The notes: a model not told the origin generated them from the sequence alone. A stretch of DNA of 64,000 bases from SZUA-430 sp964483585 (GCA_964483585.1 CAZABH010000001.1:186001-250000), one strand, 5' to 3'; counted from the stretch's first letter, positions 25,789-34,640 are shown. Numbers and translations are program-made.

Positions 25789-26655
25789 ATGACCATCCGC
25801 CCCCGCCGCAGCGTGCTGTACATGCCCGGCTCGAACGCTCGAGCCCTCGAGAAGGCGGCAATCCTGCCGGCCGACGCGCTTATCCTCGATCTTGAGGACG
25901 CGGTCGCCCCGGAAGCGAAGGATCTGGCGCGCCAGCAAGTCTGTGACGCCGTACGCGACCGCCGCTTCGGTAAGCGCGAAGTGATCATTCGCGTGAACGG
26001 CCTCGACACGCCTTGGGGGACCAATGACCTGGCCGAGGCTTGCAAGGCCGGCCCTGACGCCATCCTTGTGCCCAAGGTCGACGATGCATATCAGGCGCGC
26101 GCAGCCCAGGCCGGCATGAGCAGCGCCCCCGAGACCTGCACGCTCTGGCTCATGATCGAAACCCCGCGCGCGATCTTCAACGCGCTCCAGATTGCAGGCA
26201 CCGGCGGCCGCCTTGCCTGCCTCGTGATGGGTACAAACGACCTCGTGAAGGAAATGCGGGCCCGCCACACGCCGGGCAGGGAGGCCCTCCTTGCTGCCCT
26301 GAACCTGACTGTGATGGCGGCTCGCGCCCATGGCCTTGTTGTAATCGACGGGGTCTACAACGAGATAGCCGACGGCGCGGGTTTCAGCGCGGCATGCCAG
26401 CAGGGTAGGGCGATGGGCTTCGACGGGAAGACCCTGATCCACCCCTCCCAGATCGGGCCCTGCAATGAGGCGTTTTCCCCTGACATGGGCGAGCTCGAGC
26501 AGGCCCGCTCCATCCTGGAAGCCTTCGCTTTGCCGGAAAATCAGGGTAAAGGCGCCATCTCCCTGAATGGCCGCATGGTGGAACTGCTGCACGCCGACAT
26601 CGCCCGACAGATCGTAGCCCTCGCGGATGCCATCGCCGCGCTTACCAAGGATTGA
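25789..26655 (+). CDS. HpcH/HpaI-family CoA ester lyase (malyl-CoA lyase/thioesterase or CitE-like)
   Basis: The 288-residue TIM-barrel protein has RRSVLYMPGSNARALEKAA, the magnesium-site LDLEDAVAPEAK, WLMIETPRAIFNA with a metal-binding Glu, and the C-terminal MGFDGKTLIHPSQI. These are hallmarks of CitE/malyl-CoA lyases. A mesaconyl-CoA hydratase-like MaoC gene lies 1.6 kb downstream. A role in the ethylmalonyl-CoA pathway is therefore likely: cleavage of beta-methylmalyl-CoA or malyl-CoA, or the (3S)-malyl-CoA thioesterase step. Sequence alone does not separate these; a citramalyl-CoA lyase is another option. Confidence 0.85.
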   Translation: MTIRPRRSVLYMPGSNARALEKAAILPADALILDLEDAVAPEAKDLARQQVCDAVRDRRFGKREVIIRVNGLDTPWGTNDLAEACKAGPDAILVPKVDDAYQARAAQAGMSSAPETCTLWLMIETPRAIFNALQIAGTGGRLACLVMGTNDLVKEMRARHTPGREALLAALNLTVMAARAHGLVVIDGVYNEIADGAGFSAACQQGRAMGFDGKTLIHPSQIGPCNEAFSPDMGELEQARSILEAFALPENQGKGAISLNGRMVELLHADIARQIVALADAIAALTKD

Positions 26656-26663
26656 GCGGCATT

Positions 26664-26711
26664 TTGCCCTCATTGCGCCCGAATGATAAAATAGTTATCG
26701 AAAATTCGGGC
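26664..26711 (+). promoter_or_regulatory. Promoter with nested palindromes before the first TPR gene
   Basis: TTGCCC (26664-26669) and TAAAAT (26687-26692) are 17 bases apart. Two inverted repeats enclose the -10 region: GATAA-N5-TTATC (26685-26699) inside GCCCGAAT/ATTCGGGC (26677-26684 with 26704-26711). There is no T-run, so an operator is more likely than a terminator. Confidence 0.5.
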
Positions 26712-26789
26712 TAGGCTCCCCGACCGCAAACCGGCAACATGTTTTCAAGACTGAAGGGCAGTACCCCTGCGTCGCAAGAGGGAATAGGA

Positions 26790-27467
26790 ATGAAGAAGAG
26801 GCTCGTGGCTGCGTTACTGGCGACCGCAATTCTTGGCGCGATGGCGCAGCCGTTTGTAGCATCGGCCGACATGACCGAGCGTCGCGAGCGTCAGATGAGA
26901 GAAGCCCGCGACTTGCCCAGCAAGGCGCTGGAGGCACTGAACGCCCAGGACGCAGATCGCGCGATCGCCCTTTACACCAAGGCCATCAACTCCGGCGCCT
27001 TCCGTTCGGAACCTGAAACTCTCGGTCAGCTTTATCTCGAGCGTGCAACCGCCTATCGCCTCAAGAACGACTGCGTTTCCGCCATAGCGGATTTCACCGA
27101 GGCAGCAGAGCTGATCAAGAAGGGCGATGTCTATTACGGGCGCGCCGCCTGCTACATCGAGCAGAACCAGGAAGACAAGGCACTGGCGGACTTCAACCTT
27201 GCAATCGGCGTGGATCCCGAAGCGCCAGCCTATCGCAAGTCCCGCTGCATTCTCCTCTTCAACCGCATGGACTACGCAGGCGCTTTGCCCGATTGCGAGA
27301 AGGCACTCGCCGCGGCTCCGAATGACAAGAACCTCCTGCTCGCAAGCTCTCAGGCGGCCGAGCAAAGCGGAAACAGGGCCCGTGCAGCCGAATTGTATCG
27401 CAAGCTCCTGGCCGTTGACCCGGGCAATCCGGTGGCCAGCGAGGGGCTGAAGCGCGTCGGCGTCTGA
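26790..27467 (+). CDS. Exported TPR-repeat protein A
   Basis: The 225-residue protein has a signal peptide (MKKRLVAALLATAILGAM...ASA) and then about four TPR-like helical repeats, for example ALNAQDADRAIALYTKAINS, DKALADFNLAIGVDPEAPAY and RAAELYRKLLAVDPGNPVA. It is probably a periplasmic protein-interaction scaffold. The ATG at 26790 is chosen because the signal peptide begins there and GGAATAGG is just upstream; an in-frame ATG at 26739 is possible. A second TPR gene of similar size follows after 43 bases, suggesting duplication of an ancestral gene. Confidence 0.85.
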   Translation: MKKRLVAALLATAILGAMAQPFVASADMTERRERQMREARDLPSKALEALNAQDADRAIALYTKAINSGAFRSEPETLGQLYLERATAYRLKNDCVSAIADFTEAAELIKKGDVYYGRAACYIEQNQEDKALADFNLAIGVDPEAPAYRKSRCILLFNRMDYAGALPDCEKALAAAPNDKNLLLASSQAAEQSGNRARAAELYRKLLAVDPGNPVASEGLKRVGV

Positions 27468-27510
27468 GCCGCGAACCTGATATCTGCCAATAACAAGAAG
27501 GGTTGTAATC

Positions 27511-28215
27511 GTGTCCAGACTGACTTTGCTGATCGCTGGCGTTGCGTTCGCTTTGTTCTCCTCCACTGCCATGGCCCAGCAGGCCACACCATCCGCGCCG
27601 CCCGAAGCCGCACCTGCGGCCCCCGGCGTGAACGCTGCAGGCACGCGCTATGACTGGCAAGGCAACCACAAGAAGGCACAGGCAGCACTCGCAGCTCGTG
27701 ACTACAAGACGGCGATCCAGCTCTTCACCGAGATCCTGAATTCCGGACGCCTGCCCAAGCCCTGGCTGGCCACAACGCTTTATCTGCGTGGCAAGGCCTT
27801 CCGGTCTTCCCGCCAGTATCGCGAGGCGGTGGTCGATTACGAGGCCGCGGTCCAGGCGGACCCCAAATTGCACCCCGCCTTCTTCGAACTGGGAGCAACA
27901 TTCCACTCGCAGCAGCTATACGCGAAAGCGGTCGCAGCCTTTGGCCAGGCCATCGCGCTCAAGGCCGACCAGTGGAACTATTACGATGGCCGCTGCACGT
28001 CGCTTGCCTCCATGAGCCGCTGGGCCGATGCCATCCGCGACTGCGAGGCCGCCGTTCGCCTGAGGCCGGGCAACGCCAACCTGATCGCCTTCCTGGGTCG
28101 CCTCTACGAGGAAAACGGCCAGAAACAGCGTGCAATTGAAATGTACAAGCTGGCTCTTTCCATCAATCCGGGTCAGCCGGATGCGAAGGAAGGCCTGGCC
28201 CAGCTGCAGAAGTAG
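27511..28215 (+). CDS. Exported TPR-repeat protein B
   Basis: The 234-residue product begins at GTG with a signal peptide (MSRLTLLIAGVAFALFSSTA) ending near AMA-QQ, then an Ala/Pro-rich linker and TPR repeats. Examples are KTAIQLFTEILNSGRLPKPW, EAVVDYEAAVQADPKLHPAF and AIEMYKLALSINPGQPDAKE. Both TPR proteins share a C-terminal (D/N)PGxPxAxEGLxxL-like ending. It is followed after eight bases by the MaoC hydratase, so it appears to be co-transcribed with a metabolic enzyme. Function unknown. Confidence 0.85.
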   Translation: MSRLTLLIAGVAFALFSSTAMAQQATPSAPPEAAPAAPGVNAAGTRYDWQGNHKKAQAALAARDYKTAIQLFTEILNSGRLPKPWLATTLYLRGKAFRSSRQYREAVVDYEAAVQADPKLHPAFFELGATFHSQQLYAKAVAAFGQAIALKADQWNYYDGRCTSLASMSRWADAIRDCEAAVRLRPGNANLIAFLGRLYEENGQKQRAIEMYKLALSINPGQPDAKEGLAQLQK

Positions 28216-28223
28216 CGAGCGCC

Positions 28224-29288
28224 TTGGCTCAGCACACAACAGGCGCCGGGAACGGAAACTTCTTCGAGGATTTCCGTCCCGGACAAGTGATCGCGCACAA
28301 TCCGGCCCGAACCCTGACGGACGCCGACCAGTCCCTTTACACCGGCTTCTTCGGCTCACGCTTTGCGGCGCAGAATTCGACCGAGTACGCCCAATCTCTG
28401 GGCTTCAGGGCTCGACCGCTGGACGACATTCTCGTCTTCCACATCGTCTTCGGAAAGACGGTCCAGGACATCTCGTTGAATGCAATTGCCAACCTCGGTT
28501 ACGCGGACTGCCGCTTCCTCGCTCCGGTCTATCCAGGTGACACGATCAGCGCCGTTAGCGAGATTCTGGGCCAGCGCGAGAACCAGAACCGGGAGTCAGG
28601 CATCGTCTACGTCCGCACAAGGGGCTTCAACCAGCGCGGCCAGGATGTGCTGACATATGCGCGATGGGTCATGGTGAAGAAGCGCAGCGCAGACGCCGGC
28701 GTTCCGCCGGCTCTTGTACCGGAACTGCCCAAAGCGGTTGCGCCAGCTGACCTGGTCGTATCGGCAAGGGTGCCTGTCACCGGACGGCTTAAGGATGTCT
28801 CGGGTGGTGATCGCTGGTTCGGCGACTATCGCAAGGGGGACCGCTTCGATCACGCCGACGGCGTGACTGTCGAAGACGCCGAGCACATGATGGCAACCCG
28901 CCTCTACCACAACAATGCCCGCGTCCACTTCAACGCTCATGCCGAGCGCAGCGGTCGGTTTGGCAAGCGCATCGTCTATGGTGGGCACGTGATCTCGATC
29001 GCCCGCGCGATGAGCTTCAACGGTTTCGAGAATGCCTGGTTCGTGGCCGCCATCAACGCCGGCCGCCACGTGGCACCGTGCTTCGGCGGCGACACCGTCT
29101 ATGCGTGGACCGAGGTCCTCGACACGGCAGACCTTCCGGCTGCACCGGGGTGGGGCGCCTTGCGTCTGCGCACCATTGCCACGAAGGACCAGGAATGCAG
29201 CGCCTTTCCAGACAAGGGACCTGATGGCGCGTTCATGCCATCGGTCATCCTTGAACTCGATTACTGGGTTCTGATGGCAAGGGCCTGA
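28224..29288 (+). CDS. mch: Mesaconyl-CoA hydratase-like MaoC dehydratase
   Basis: The 354-residue protein is a double-hotdog MaoC enzyme. The N-terminal part GNFFEDFRPGQVIAHNPART, followed by LYTGFFGSRFAAQNSTEYAQ and ILVFHIVFGKTVQDISLNAI, closely matches what I recall of mesaconyl-C1-CoA hydratase (beta-methylmalyl-CoA dehydratase) of Rhodobacter. It hydrates mesaconyl-CoA to beta-methylmalyl-CoA in the ethylmalonyl-CoA pathway. The start is TTG at 28224. The second hotdog contains NARVHFNAHAE and IVYGGHVISIARAMSFNG. The symbol is offered with moderate confidence. Confidence 0.85.
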   Translation: MAQHTTGAGNGNFFEDFRPGQVIAHNPARTLTDADQSLYTGFFGSRFAAQNSTEYAQSLGFRARPLDDILVFHIVFGKTVQDISLNAIANLGYADCRFLAPVYPGDTISAVSEILGQRENQNRESGIVYVRTRGFNQRGQDVLTYARWVMVKKRSADAGVPPALVPELPKAVAPADLVVSARVPVTGRLKDVSGGDRWFGDYRKGDRFDHADGVTVEDAEHMMATRLYHNNARVHFNAHAERSGRFGKRIVYGGHVISIARAMSFNGFENAWFVAAINAGRHVAPCFGGDTVYAWTEVLDTADLPAAPGWGALRLRTIATKDQECSAFPDKGPDGAFMPSVILELDYWVLMARA

Positions 29289-29411
29289 CGCCGGTCAATC
29301 CCCGCCCCCGAGATCTGCGCGGAAGAAAGGCAACTTGGAACGCCGACCTCCCCGGTGCTAAACACGCGCCCAGAAAACACGCGCAATACGATCCGCAGAG
29401 GGAAGAAGGCC

Positions 29412-30914
29412 ATGGCTCGGGAACTCACGCATTTTATCGCTGGCAGGCACGTAAAGGGCACGTCAGGCCGCTTTGGCGATGTCTTCAATCCGGCCACCGG
29501 CGAAGTCCAGGCGCGCACGCCCCTGGCAACCACAGCCGAACTGCGCGCAGCCGTTGAGGCCGCGTCCAAGGCTTTCCCGGAATGGTCTGCCCAGAACCCG
29601 CAGAAGCGCGCCCGCGTCATGTTCAACTTCAAGGCGCTCGTCGAAAAGAATATGGACGAACTCGCCCACATGCTCTCCGCCGAGCATGGCAAGGTCATCG
29701 CCGACTCCAAGGGTGACATCCAGCGCGGCCTCGAAGTGATCGAATTCGCCTGCGGTATCCCGCACCTCATGAAGGGCGAGTATACCGAGAACGCCGGCAC
29801 CGGCATCGACGTCTACTCCATGCGCCAGCCTTTGGGTGTGGTCGCCGGCATCACGCCCTTCAACTTCCCGGCCATGATCCCGATGTGGATGTTCGGCGTC
29901 GCCATCGCCTGCGGCAACACCTTCGTCTGCAAGCCGAGCGAGAAGGACCCAAGCGTCCCGCTGCGCCTCGCCGAACTCTTCCTCGAGGCCGGCGGCCCCC
30001 CGGGCGTGCTCAACGTCGTGAACGGTGACAAGGAAGCTGTTGATGCCATCCTGCGCGATCCCGACATTAAGGCGATCAGCTTCGTCGGCTCGACCGCTAT
30101 CGCCGAGTACGTCTACGCAAACGGCACGGCGAACGGCAAGCGCGTCCAGGCCATGGGTGGTGCCAAGAACCACGCGATCATCATGCCCGACGCCGACCTC
30201 GACCAGGTCGTCGATGACCTGATCGGCGCAGGCTACGGCTCGGCCGGTGAACGCTGCATGGCGATTTCCGTCGCCGTTCCAGTGACCGAAAAGCTCGGTG
30301 ACGAACTCATCCGCCGCCTGAAGCCCCGCGTCGAGGCCCTCAAGGTATCGACGCCCACCGACCCGGCCGCCAACTACGGCCCCCTCGTCACGCGCGAGCA
30401 CCGCGAGAAGGTCAAGGGCTACATCGACATGGGCGTGAAGGAAGGCGCCGAGCTTGTCGTCGACGGCCGCAATTTCCGTATGCAGGGTTATGAGAACGGC
30501 TTCTTCCTCGGGGGCTCCCTGTTCGACCGCGTCACGCCGGCGATGCGCACCTACCAGGAAGAGATCTTCGGCCCCGTTCTCCAGGTCGTCCGCGCCAAGG
30601 ACTTCGAGGAAGCAGCCCTCCTGCCAAGCAAGCACCAGTACGGCAACGGCGTTGCCATCTTCACCCGCGACGGCGACGCCGCGCGCGAGTTCGCAGCCAA
30701 GGTCCAGGTCGGCATGGTCGGCATCAACGTGCCCATCCCGGTGCCGCTGGCCTATCACACCTTTGGCGGCTGGAAGCGTTCGGCCTTCGGCGACGTCAAC
30801 CAGCATGGTCCGGAAGGCGTACGCTTCTTCACCAAGATCAAGACGGTGACCGCACGCTGGCCCAAGGGGGGCGTTCGCGAAGGCGCAAGCTTTGTCATCC
30901 CGACCATGAAATAG
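29412..30914 (+). CDS. mmsA: CoA-acylating methylmalonate-semialdehyde dehydrogenase
   Basis: The 500-residue aldehyde dehydrogenase has THFIAGRHVKGTSGRFGDVF, GVVAGITPFNFPAMIPMWMF, KPSEKDPSVPLRLAELFLEA and the catalytic Cys in SAGERCMAISVAVP. These wordings are typical of MmsA rather than general ALDHs. It converts methylmalonate semialdehyde to propionyl-CoA in valine and inositol breakdown, which fits the neighbouring C3/C4 acyl-CoA enzymes. The ATG at 29412 follows a purine-rich site; an in-frame start at 29355 is less likely. Confidence 0.95.
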   Translation: MARELTHFIAGRHVKGTSGRFGDVFNPATGEVQARTPLATTAELRAAVEAASKAFPEWSAQNPQKRARVMFNFKALVEKNMDELAHMLSAEHGKVIADSKGDIQRGLEVIEFACGIPHLMKGEYTENAGTGIDVYSMRQPLGVVAGITPFNFPAMIPMWMFGVAIACGNTFVCKPSEKDPSVPLRLAELFLEAGGPPGVLNVVNGDKEAVDAILRDPDIKAISFVGSTAIAEYVYANGTANGKRVQAMGGAKNHAIIMPDADLDQVVDDLIGAGYGSAGERCMAISVAVPVTEKLGDELIRRLKPRVEALKVSTPTDPAANYGPLVTREHREKVKGYIDMGVKEGAELVVDGRNFRMQGYENGFFLGGSLFDRVTPAMRTYQEEIFGPVLQVVRAKDFEEAALLPSKHQYGNGVAIFTRDGDAAREFAAKVQVGMVGINVPIPVPLAYHTFGGWKRSAFGDVNQHGPEGVRFFTKIKTVTARWPKGGVREGASFVIPTMK

Positions 30915-30954
30915 CACAGGGCGCACGTCAGCGCCTGCGGATGTTGTCGCGCCC

Positions 30955-32052
30955 ATGAACCCGGTCGAACGTTACGCGCAACGTGTTGCGAATGGCAGCC
31001 TGTCGGGCGATCCTGCGCAGGCACGCGTGGTCGAGGCGCTTTCGACACTTGCCACCGCGCTCGACACGTGGGCTGCAGGGCGCAACAGGTCGCTGTTCCC
31101 GTTTCGAAAGACAGCCCCGCCGCCGAGGGGTCTGTACATTCACGGGCCCGTTGGCCGCGGTAAGTCGATGCTGATGGACCTGTTCCACGACTCAGTTCGC
31201 ATCGAACCGCGCCGGCGCATCCACTTTCACGACTTCATGGCTGAAGTGCACAAGGCCGTGAAGCGCCTGCGCGATGCGGAACCAGGTGACCCGATCCCCA
31301 AGGTGGCTGACGAGATCAGCCGAGGGGCGAGGCTTCTTTGCTTCGACGAGTTCCAGGTCTCCGACATAGCCGACGCGATGATCCTGGCGCGTCTGTTCGG
31401 TGAGCTCTTCGAGCGGAATGTCGTCGTTGTCGCAACGTCCAACAGGATTCCATCTGACCTTTACGAGAATGGCATAAATCGCCAGCTTTTTCTGCCGGCA
31501 ATCGCATTGATCGAAAGCCGCATGGATGTGATGCATCTCGACGGACCCATCGATTACAGGCTTGCAAGGCTCGAGCGCAGCCCCGTCTGGTTCCACCCGT
31601 TATCCAGCGATGCTGCCCGTGCGCTCGACAATCTTTGGCTCGATCTGACCGGCGTGCACGAGGGCCAGCCCGACACGGTCGATGTGATGGGAAGGAAACT
31701 GGAGATCCCGGAGCAGGCCCGCGGCGTTGCAAGGTTCACCTTCGACACCCTCTGCCGCGCTGCATTGGGTCCGCAGGATTATCTGGCGATCGCCGACCGC
31801 TACCACGCGCTCGTGCTGAGCGGTGTCCCGCGCCTGAAGCCCGAGCATCGCAACGAGGCCAAGCGCTTCGTAACCCTGATCGACGCACTCTACGAGCGCG
31901 CAGTGAAATTGGTGGCGTCGGCAGAAGCCGCACCGGCCGACCTATACCCGTCGGGAGATGGTGCCTTCGAGTTCCAGCGCACCGTCTCACGCCTTATGGA
32001 AATGCAGTCAGCCGACTATCTTGCGCGCAAGCACAAGCCCAATCGGACGTGA
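30955..32052 (+). CDS. zapE: AFG1/ZapE-type cell-division ATPase
   Basis: The 365-residue P-loop ATPase has GLYIHGPVGRGKSMLMDLFH (Walker A), LLCFDEFQVSDIADAMIL (Walker B and following helix), and VVATSNRIPSDLYENGINRQ. It belongs to the AFG1/LACE1 family; bacterial members (ZapE) act at the division ring, and mitochondrial ones affect respiratory-complex quality control. Location beside mdh is conserved in alphaproteobacteria. It converges with the lipoprotein gene, with 11 bases between stops. Confidence 0.93.
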   Translation: MNPVERYAQRVANGSLSGDPAQARVVEALSTLATALDTWAAGRNRSLFPFRKTAPPPRGLYIHGPVGRGKSMLMDLFHDSVRIEPRRRIHFHDFMAEVHKAVKRLRDAEPGDPIPKVADEISRGARLLCFDEFQVSDIADAMILARLFGELFERNVVVVATSNRIPSDLYENGINRQLFLPAIALIESRMDVMHLDGPIDYRLARLERSPVWFHPLSSDAARALDNLWLDLTGVHEGQPDTVDVMGRKLEIPEQARGVARFTFDTLCRAALGPQDYLAIADRYHALVLSGVPRLKPEHRNEAKRFVTLIDALYERAVKLVASAEAAPADLYPSGDGAFEFQRTVSRLMEMQSADYLARKHKPNRT

Positions 32053-32082
32053 TGCAGAGGCCTTTAGGGCTGCGGCATCACG
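32048..32082. terminator. Hairpin spanning the convergent stops of zapE and the lipoprotein gene
   Basis: CGTGATGC/GCATCACG (32048-32055 with 32075-32082) forms an 8-bp stem. It includes the zapE TGA and encloses the lipoprotein TAA. No T-run is present on either strand, so this is a weak bidirectional terminator candidate or a stabilising 3' structure. Confidence 0.35.
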
Positions 32083-33308
32083 ATCAAGGGGGCAGGGCCA
32101 TTGGTGGCAACAGCCTCGCCACTGGCAGCAGGAGCTGCCGCCGTAACGGGGTCTGCCAGCGGCAGCGGCGCGGGCACATCAGCCGGCTCACTCACGGGCG
32201 GCTGATAGGCCTCATCCTCCGGCGCAATGACTGGCGCAGGCGGCGGGGCCTTGGCCTTGACGGGTTTCGGCGCGACAGGCGTCACCTCCGCCTGCAGCGT
32301 TTCGACCGGATAAGCCTCGACGGGCACAGCCTTGGCTTTGGCCTTCGGGGCCACGAGCGGTGCAGCCTCTACCGCAGATTCCTCGAACATATCGGCCGCA
32401 TTCGGCAGCGTCGCTACCAGGCTCTGGGTCGACACGGGCTCCGGCACAGCCTCGATGGCATCCGCCTCGGCAGCCTCTCGCGTCGTGTCATTGAACGCGA
32501 CTTGCGACACGATCGGCAGGATCTTCATGACAATCACGGGCTCGCCATTGACAAGCTTGGACGCCACCGGCTTTGAGCTTGACGCTGGCGCGATGAAGGG
32601 GCCACCCGAACCCGTCGCCTGCGCGATCTTCATCGTGATGGTAAGGGATTTCTCGTCGATCACCGGCGGTTCGTCAGAGGCGGCCTGAACATGCCGTACC
32701 GCGGTCGACCTGTCGCCATCCGTTGGGTTGCTGAAGTCGCGCGGCCCGGTTGCAGTAAGGCTCGCGGGCTCCTCGTCGCCGACTTCTGCGGAGCTGGTGG
32801 CCGGAAGAAATGTGAGCGAGTCTTTCGACAGCTGCCCACTGGCCAGCGCGGCAACATCGATATGCAGCCCGCGATCGGCGCGGGCAATCTGCCTCTCCGC
32901 GTCTTCCAGCTGCTTCTGCTGCTTGATCTGCGCCCAGATGATGTCGGTGTTGTTCTCATTCTCTCCGGCACCAACGCTCGCCGGCATGTATTTCGGTGCG
33001 GCGTAGATGATGGTCCCGTCGGCTTCCACGCGCTCGACAAAGATCCCGCGGAAGTCGTCCCGGGTCGCGCTGGACCCTGCCTCCTCGCACACATCCCTGT
33101 CATCGCGGGCCAGGCCTTCGGAGAACCGGCACGACTTGCCGGTCACCAGCGAGGCCGCGTGCTCTCCCAGATCGGCACCGGTAAAGATCGTCGAAGCAAA
33201 CCCTGCAAACGAACTGATGGATCCAATTGAAACACCAGCAATGGTGCCGGCGCAGCCACTCAAGACGGTCGTTGACGCAAGAATCGCAGCGAGCGCGGTC
33301 GAACGCAT
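32064..33308 (-). CDS. Putative lipoprotein with Pro/Ala-rich C-terminal region
   Basis: The 414-residue product begins MRSTALAAILASTTVLSGC, a signal peptide with an LSGC lipobox, so the mature protein probably starts at a lipidated Cys. The next 130 residues may be folded (TIFTGADLGEHAASLVTGKS and FRGIFVERVEADGTIIYAAP). The last 200 are rich in Pro, Ala and Val with repeated PKPVKAKAPPPAP-like stretches, as in envelope-spanning linkers. I do not recognise the family. The start at 33308 follows GGAG; a start at 33392 would add residues without a signal sequence. Its promoter and leader carry long homopolymer runs. Confidence 0.8.
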   Translation of the reverse strand: MRSTALAAILASTTVLSGCAGTIAGVSIGSISSFAGFASTIFTGADLGEHAASLVTGKSCRFSEGLARDDRDVCEEAGSSATRDDFRGIFVERVEADGTIIYAAPKYMPASVGAGENENNTDIIWAQIKQQKQLEDAERQIARADRGLHIDVAALASGQLSKDSLTFLPATSSAEVGDEEPASLTATGPRDFSNPTDGDRSTAVRHVQAASDEPPVIDEKSLTITMKIAQATGSGGPFIAPASSSKPVASKLVNGEPVIVMKILPIVSQVAFNDTTREAAEADAIEAVPEPVSTQSLVATLPNAADMFEESAVEAAPLVAPKAKAKAVPVEAYPVETLQAEVTPVAPKPVKAKAPPPAPVIAPEDEAYQPPVSEPADVPAPLPLADPVTAAAPAASGEAVATNGPAPLIVMPQP

Positions 33309-33404
33309 GACAAAACTCCACTTTTTACCATCGCGGCCGGAAAAGGGGGGGGGATCGGCCGGGACACCAGACAGGCTGTAGAGGCACTGCAACTTTGATG
33401 CCGC

Positions 33405-33433
33405 AGCATACTGTAAAAAAAAGGTGTACGCAA
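33405..33433 (-). promoter_or_regulatory. Lipoprotein promoter with an 8-base homopolymer in the spacer
   Basis: On the minus strand TTGCGT (33428-33433) and TATGCT (33405-33410) are exactly 17 bases apart, and the spacer contains T8 (33415-33422). A C9 run (33345-33353) lies in the predicted leader, ending 36 bases before the start codon. Confidence 0.55.
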
Positions 33434-33600
33434 TAATTCGGTTGACAGTGGAATTTCCTGCACACGCACACGCGGCGCTTGTGCGTTTCCTCGCGATTCG
33501 ATACCAGCCTTCCGGTTCTTCATTAACTGCGATACGGGATATGACACGCCGGGCGTGGTGATCCGTATCGGCACAACTTCAGGAAGTAGAAAGACCCAAA

Positions 33601-34563
33601 ATGGCTCGCAAAAAAATTGCTCTCATCGGCGGCGGACAGATCGGCGGCACGCTCGCGCATCTCGTCGGATTGAAGGAACTTGGGGATGTCGTCCTTTTTG
33701 ACATCGTTGAAGGCCTGCCCCAGGGCAAGTCGCTCGACATCGCGCAGTCTGCACCCGTGGATGGTTTCGACGCGAACTACCGCGGCACGCAATCCTACGC
33801 CGACATTGCAGGCGCCGACGTGGTCATCGTGACGGCGGGCGTACCCCGCAAGCCGGGCATGAGCCGTGACGATCTCCTCAACATCAATCTGGGCGTGATG
33901 CGCGCGGTGGGCGAGGGGCTGAAGCAGTATGCAAAAGATGCCTTCGTCATCTGCATTACCAACCCGCTCGATGCGATGGTCTGGGCCCTGCGCGAATTCT
34001 CCGGTCTCCCGCACAACAAGGTGGTTGGTATGGCTGGCGTCCTTGATAGCGCCCGCTTCCGTCATTTCCTCGCAGATGAATTCAAGGTCTCGGTTGAAGA
34101 TGTGACGGCCTTCGTTCTCGGTGGGCACGGTGACACAATGGTCCCGCTGACGCGCTTCTCGACCGTGGCAGGCATTCCGCTGCCCGAACTCGTGAAGATG
34201 GGTTGGATCAAGCAGGAGCGGCTCGACCAAATCGTCCAACGCACCCGCGACGGTGGCGCCGAGATCGTCGGCCTTCTCAAGACAGGCTCTGCCTTCTATG
34301 CGCCCGCCACATCGGCGATCGCCATGGCTGAGAGTTACCTGAAGGACAAGAAGCGCATCCTTCCCTGCGCGGCCCATTGCACCGGTGAGTTCGGTCTGAA
34401 GGATCTCTATGTCGGCGTGCCGTGCGTGATTGGCGCAGGGGGTGTCGAGAAGGTGATCTCCCTCAACTTGCTGCCGGACGAGCAGGCAATGCTGACCAAG
34501 TCTGTTGATGCGGTGCGTGGCCTCATCGAGGCCTGCAAGAAGCTTGAGCCAAAACTCGCATAA
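33601..34563 (+). CDS. mdh: Malate dehydrogenase (LDH-like type)
   Basis: The 320-residue enzyme has IALIGGGQIGGTLAHLVGLK (NAD loop), VVIVTAGVPRKPGMSRDDLL with substrate Arg, and FVLGGHGDTMVPLTRFSTVA with the catalytic His. The Arg in the mobile loop (VPRKPGMSR) favours malate over lactate. It begins the TCA-cycle cluster, with a GGAAG ribosome site. The 292-base gap upstream holds the divergent lipoprotein promoter; I could not fix an mdh promoter there with confidence. Confidence 0.97.
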   Translation: MARKKIALIGGGQIGGTLAHLVGLKELGDVVLFDIVEGLPQGKSLDIAQSAPVDGFDANYRGTQSYADIAGADVVIVTAGVPRKPGMSRDDLLNINLGVMRAVGEGLKQYAKDAFVICITNPLDAMVWALREFSGLPHNKVVGMAGVLDSARFRHFLADEFKVSVEDVTAFVLGGHGDTMVPLTRFSTVAGIPLPELVKMGWIKQERLDQIVQRTRDGGAEIVGLLKTGSAFYAPATSAIAMAESYLKDKKRILPCAAHCTGEFGLKDLYVGVPCVIGAGGVEKVISLNLLPDEQAMLTKSVDAVRGLIEACKKLEPKLA

Positions 34564-34640
34564 AGTGAACGATGCCCGGGGTGCAGCTTGCGGGCTGCGC
34601 CCCGCATCAACAAGACCGTGCCCCTGTTCGGAGTGAGGCC

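Noticed and set aside
29463..30956. 497-codon minus-strand frame opposite mmsA
   Set aside because: Asp/His/Ala-rich shadow sequence with no motif; mmsA on the plus strand is certain.
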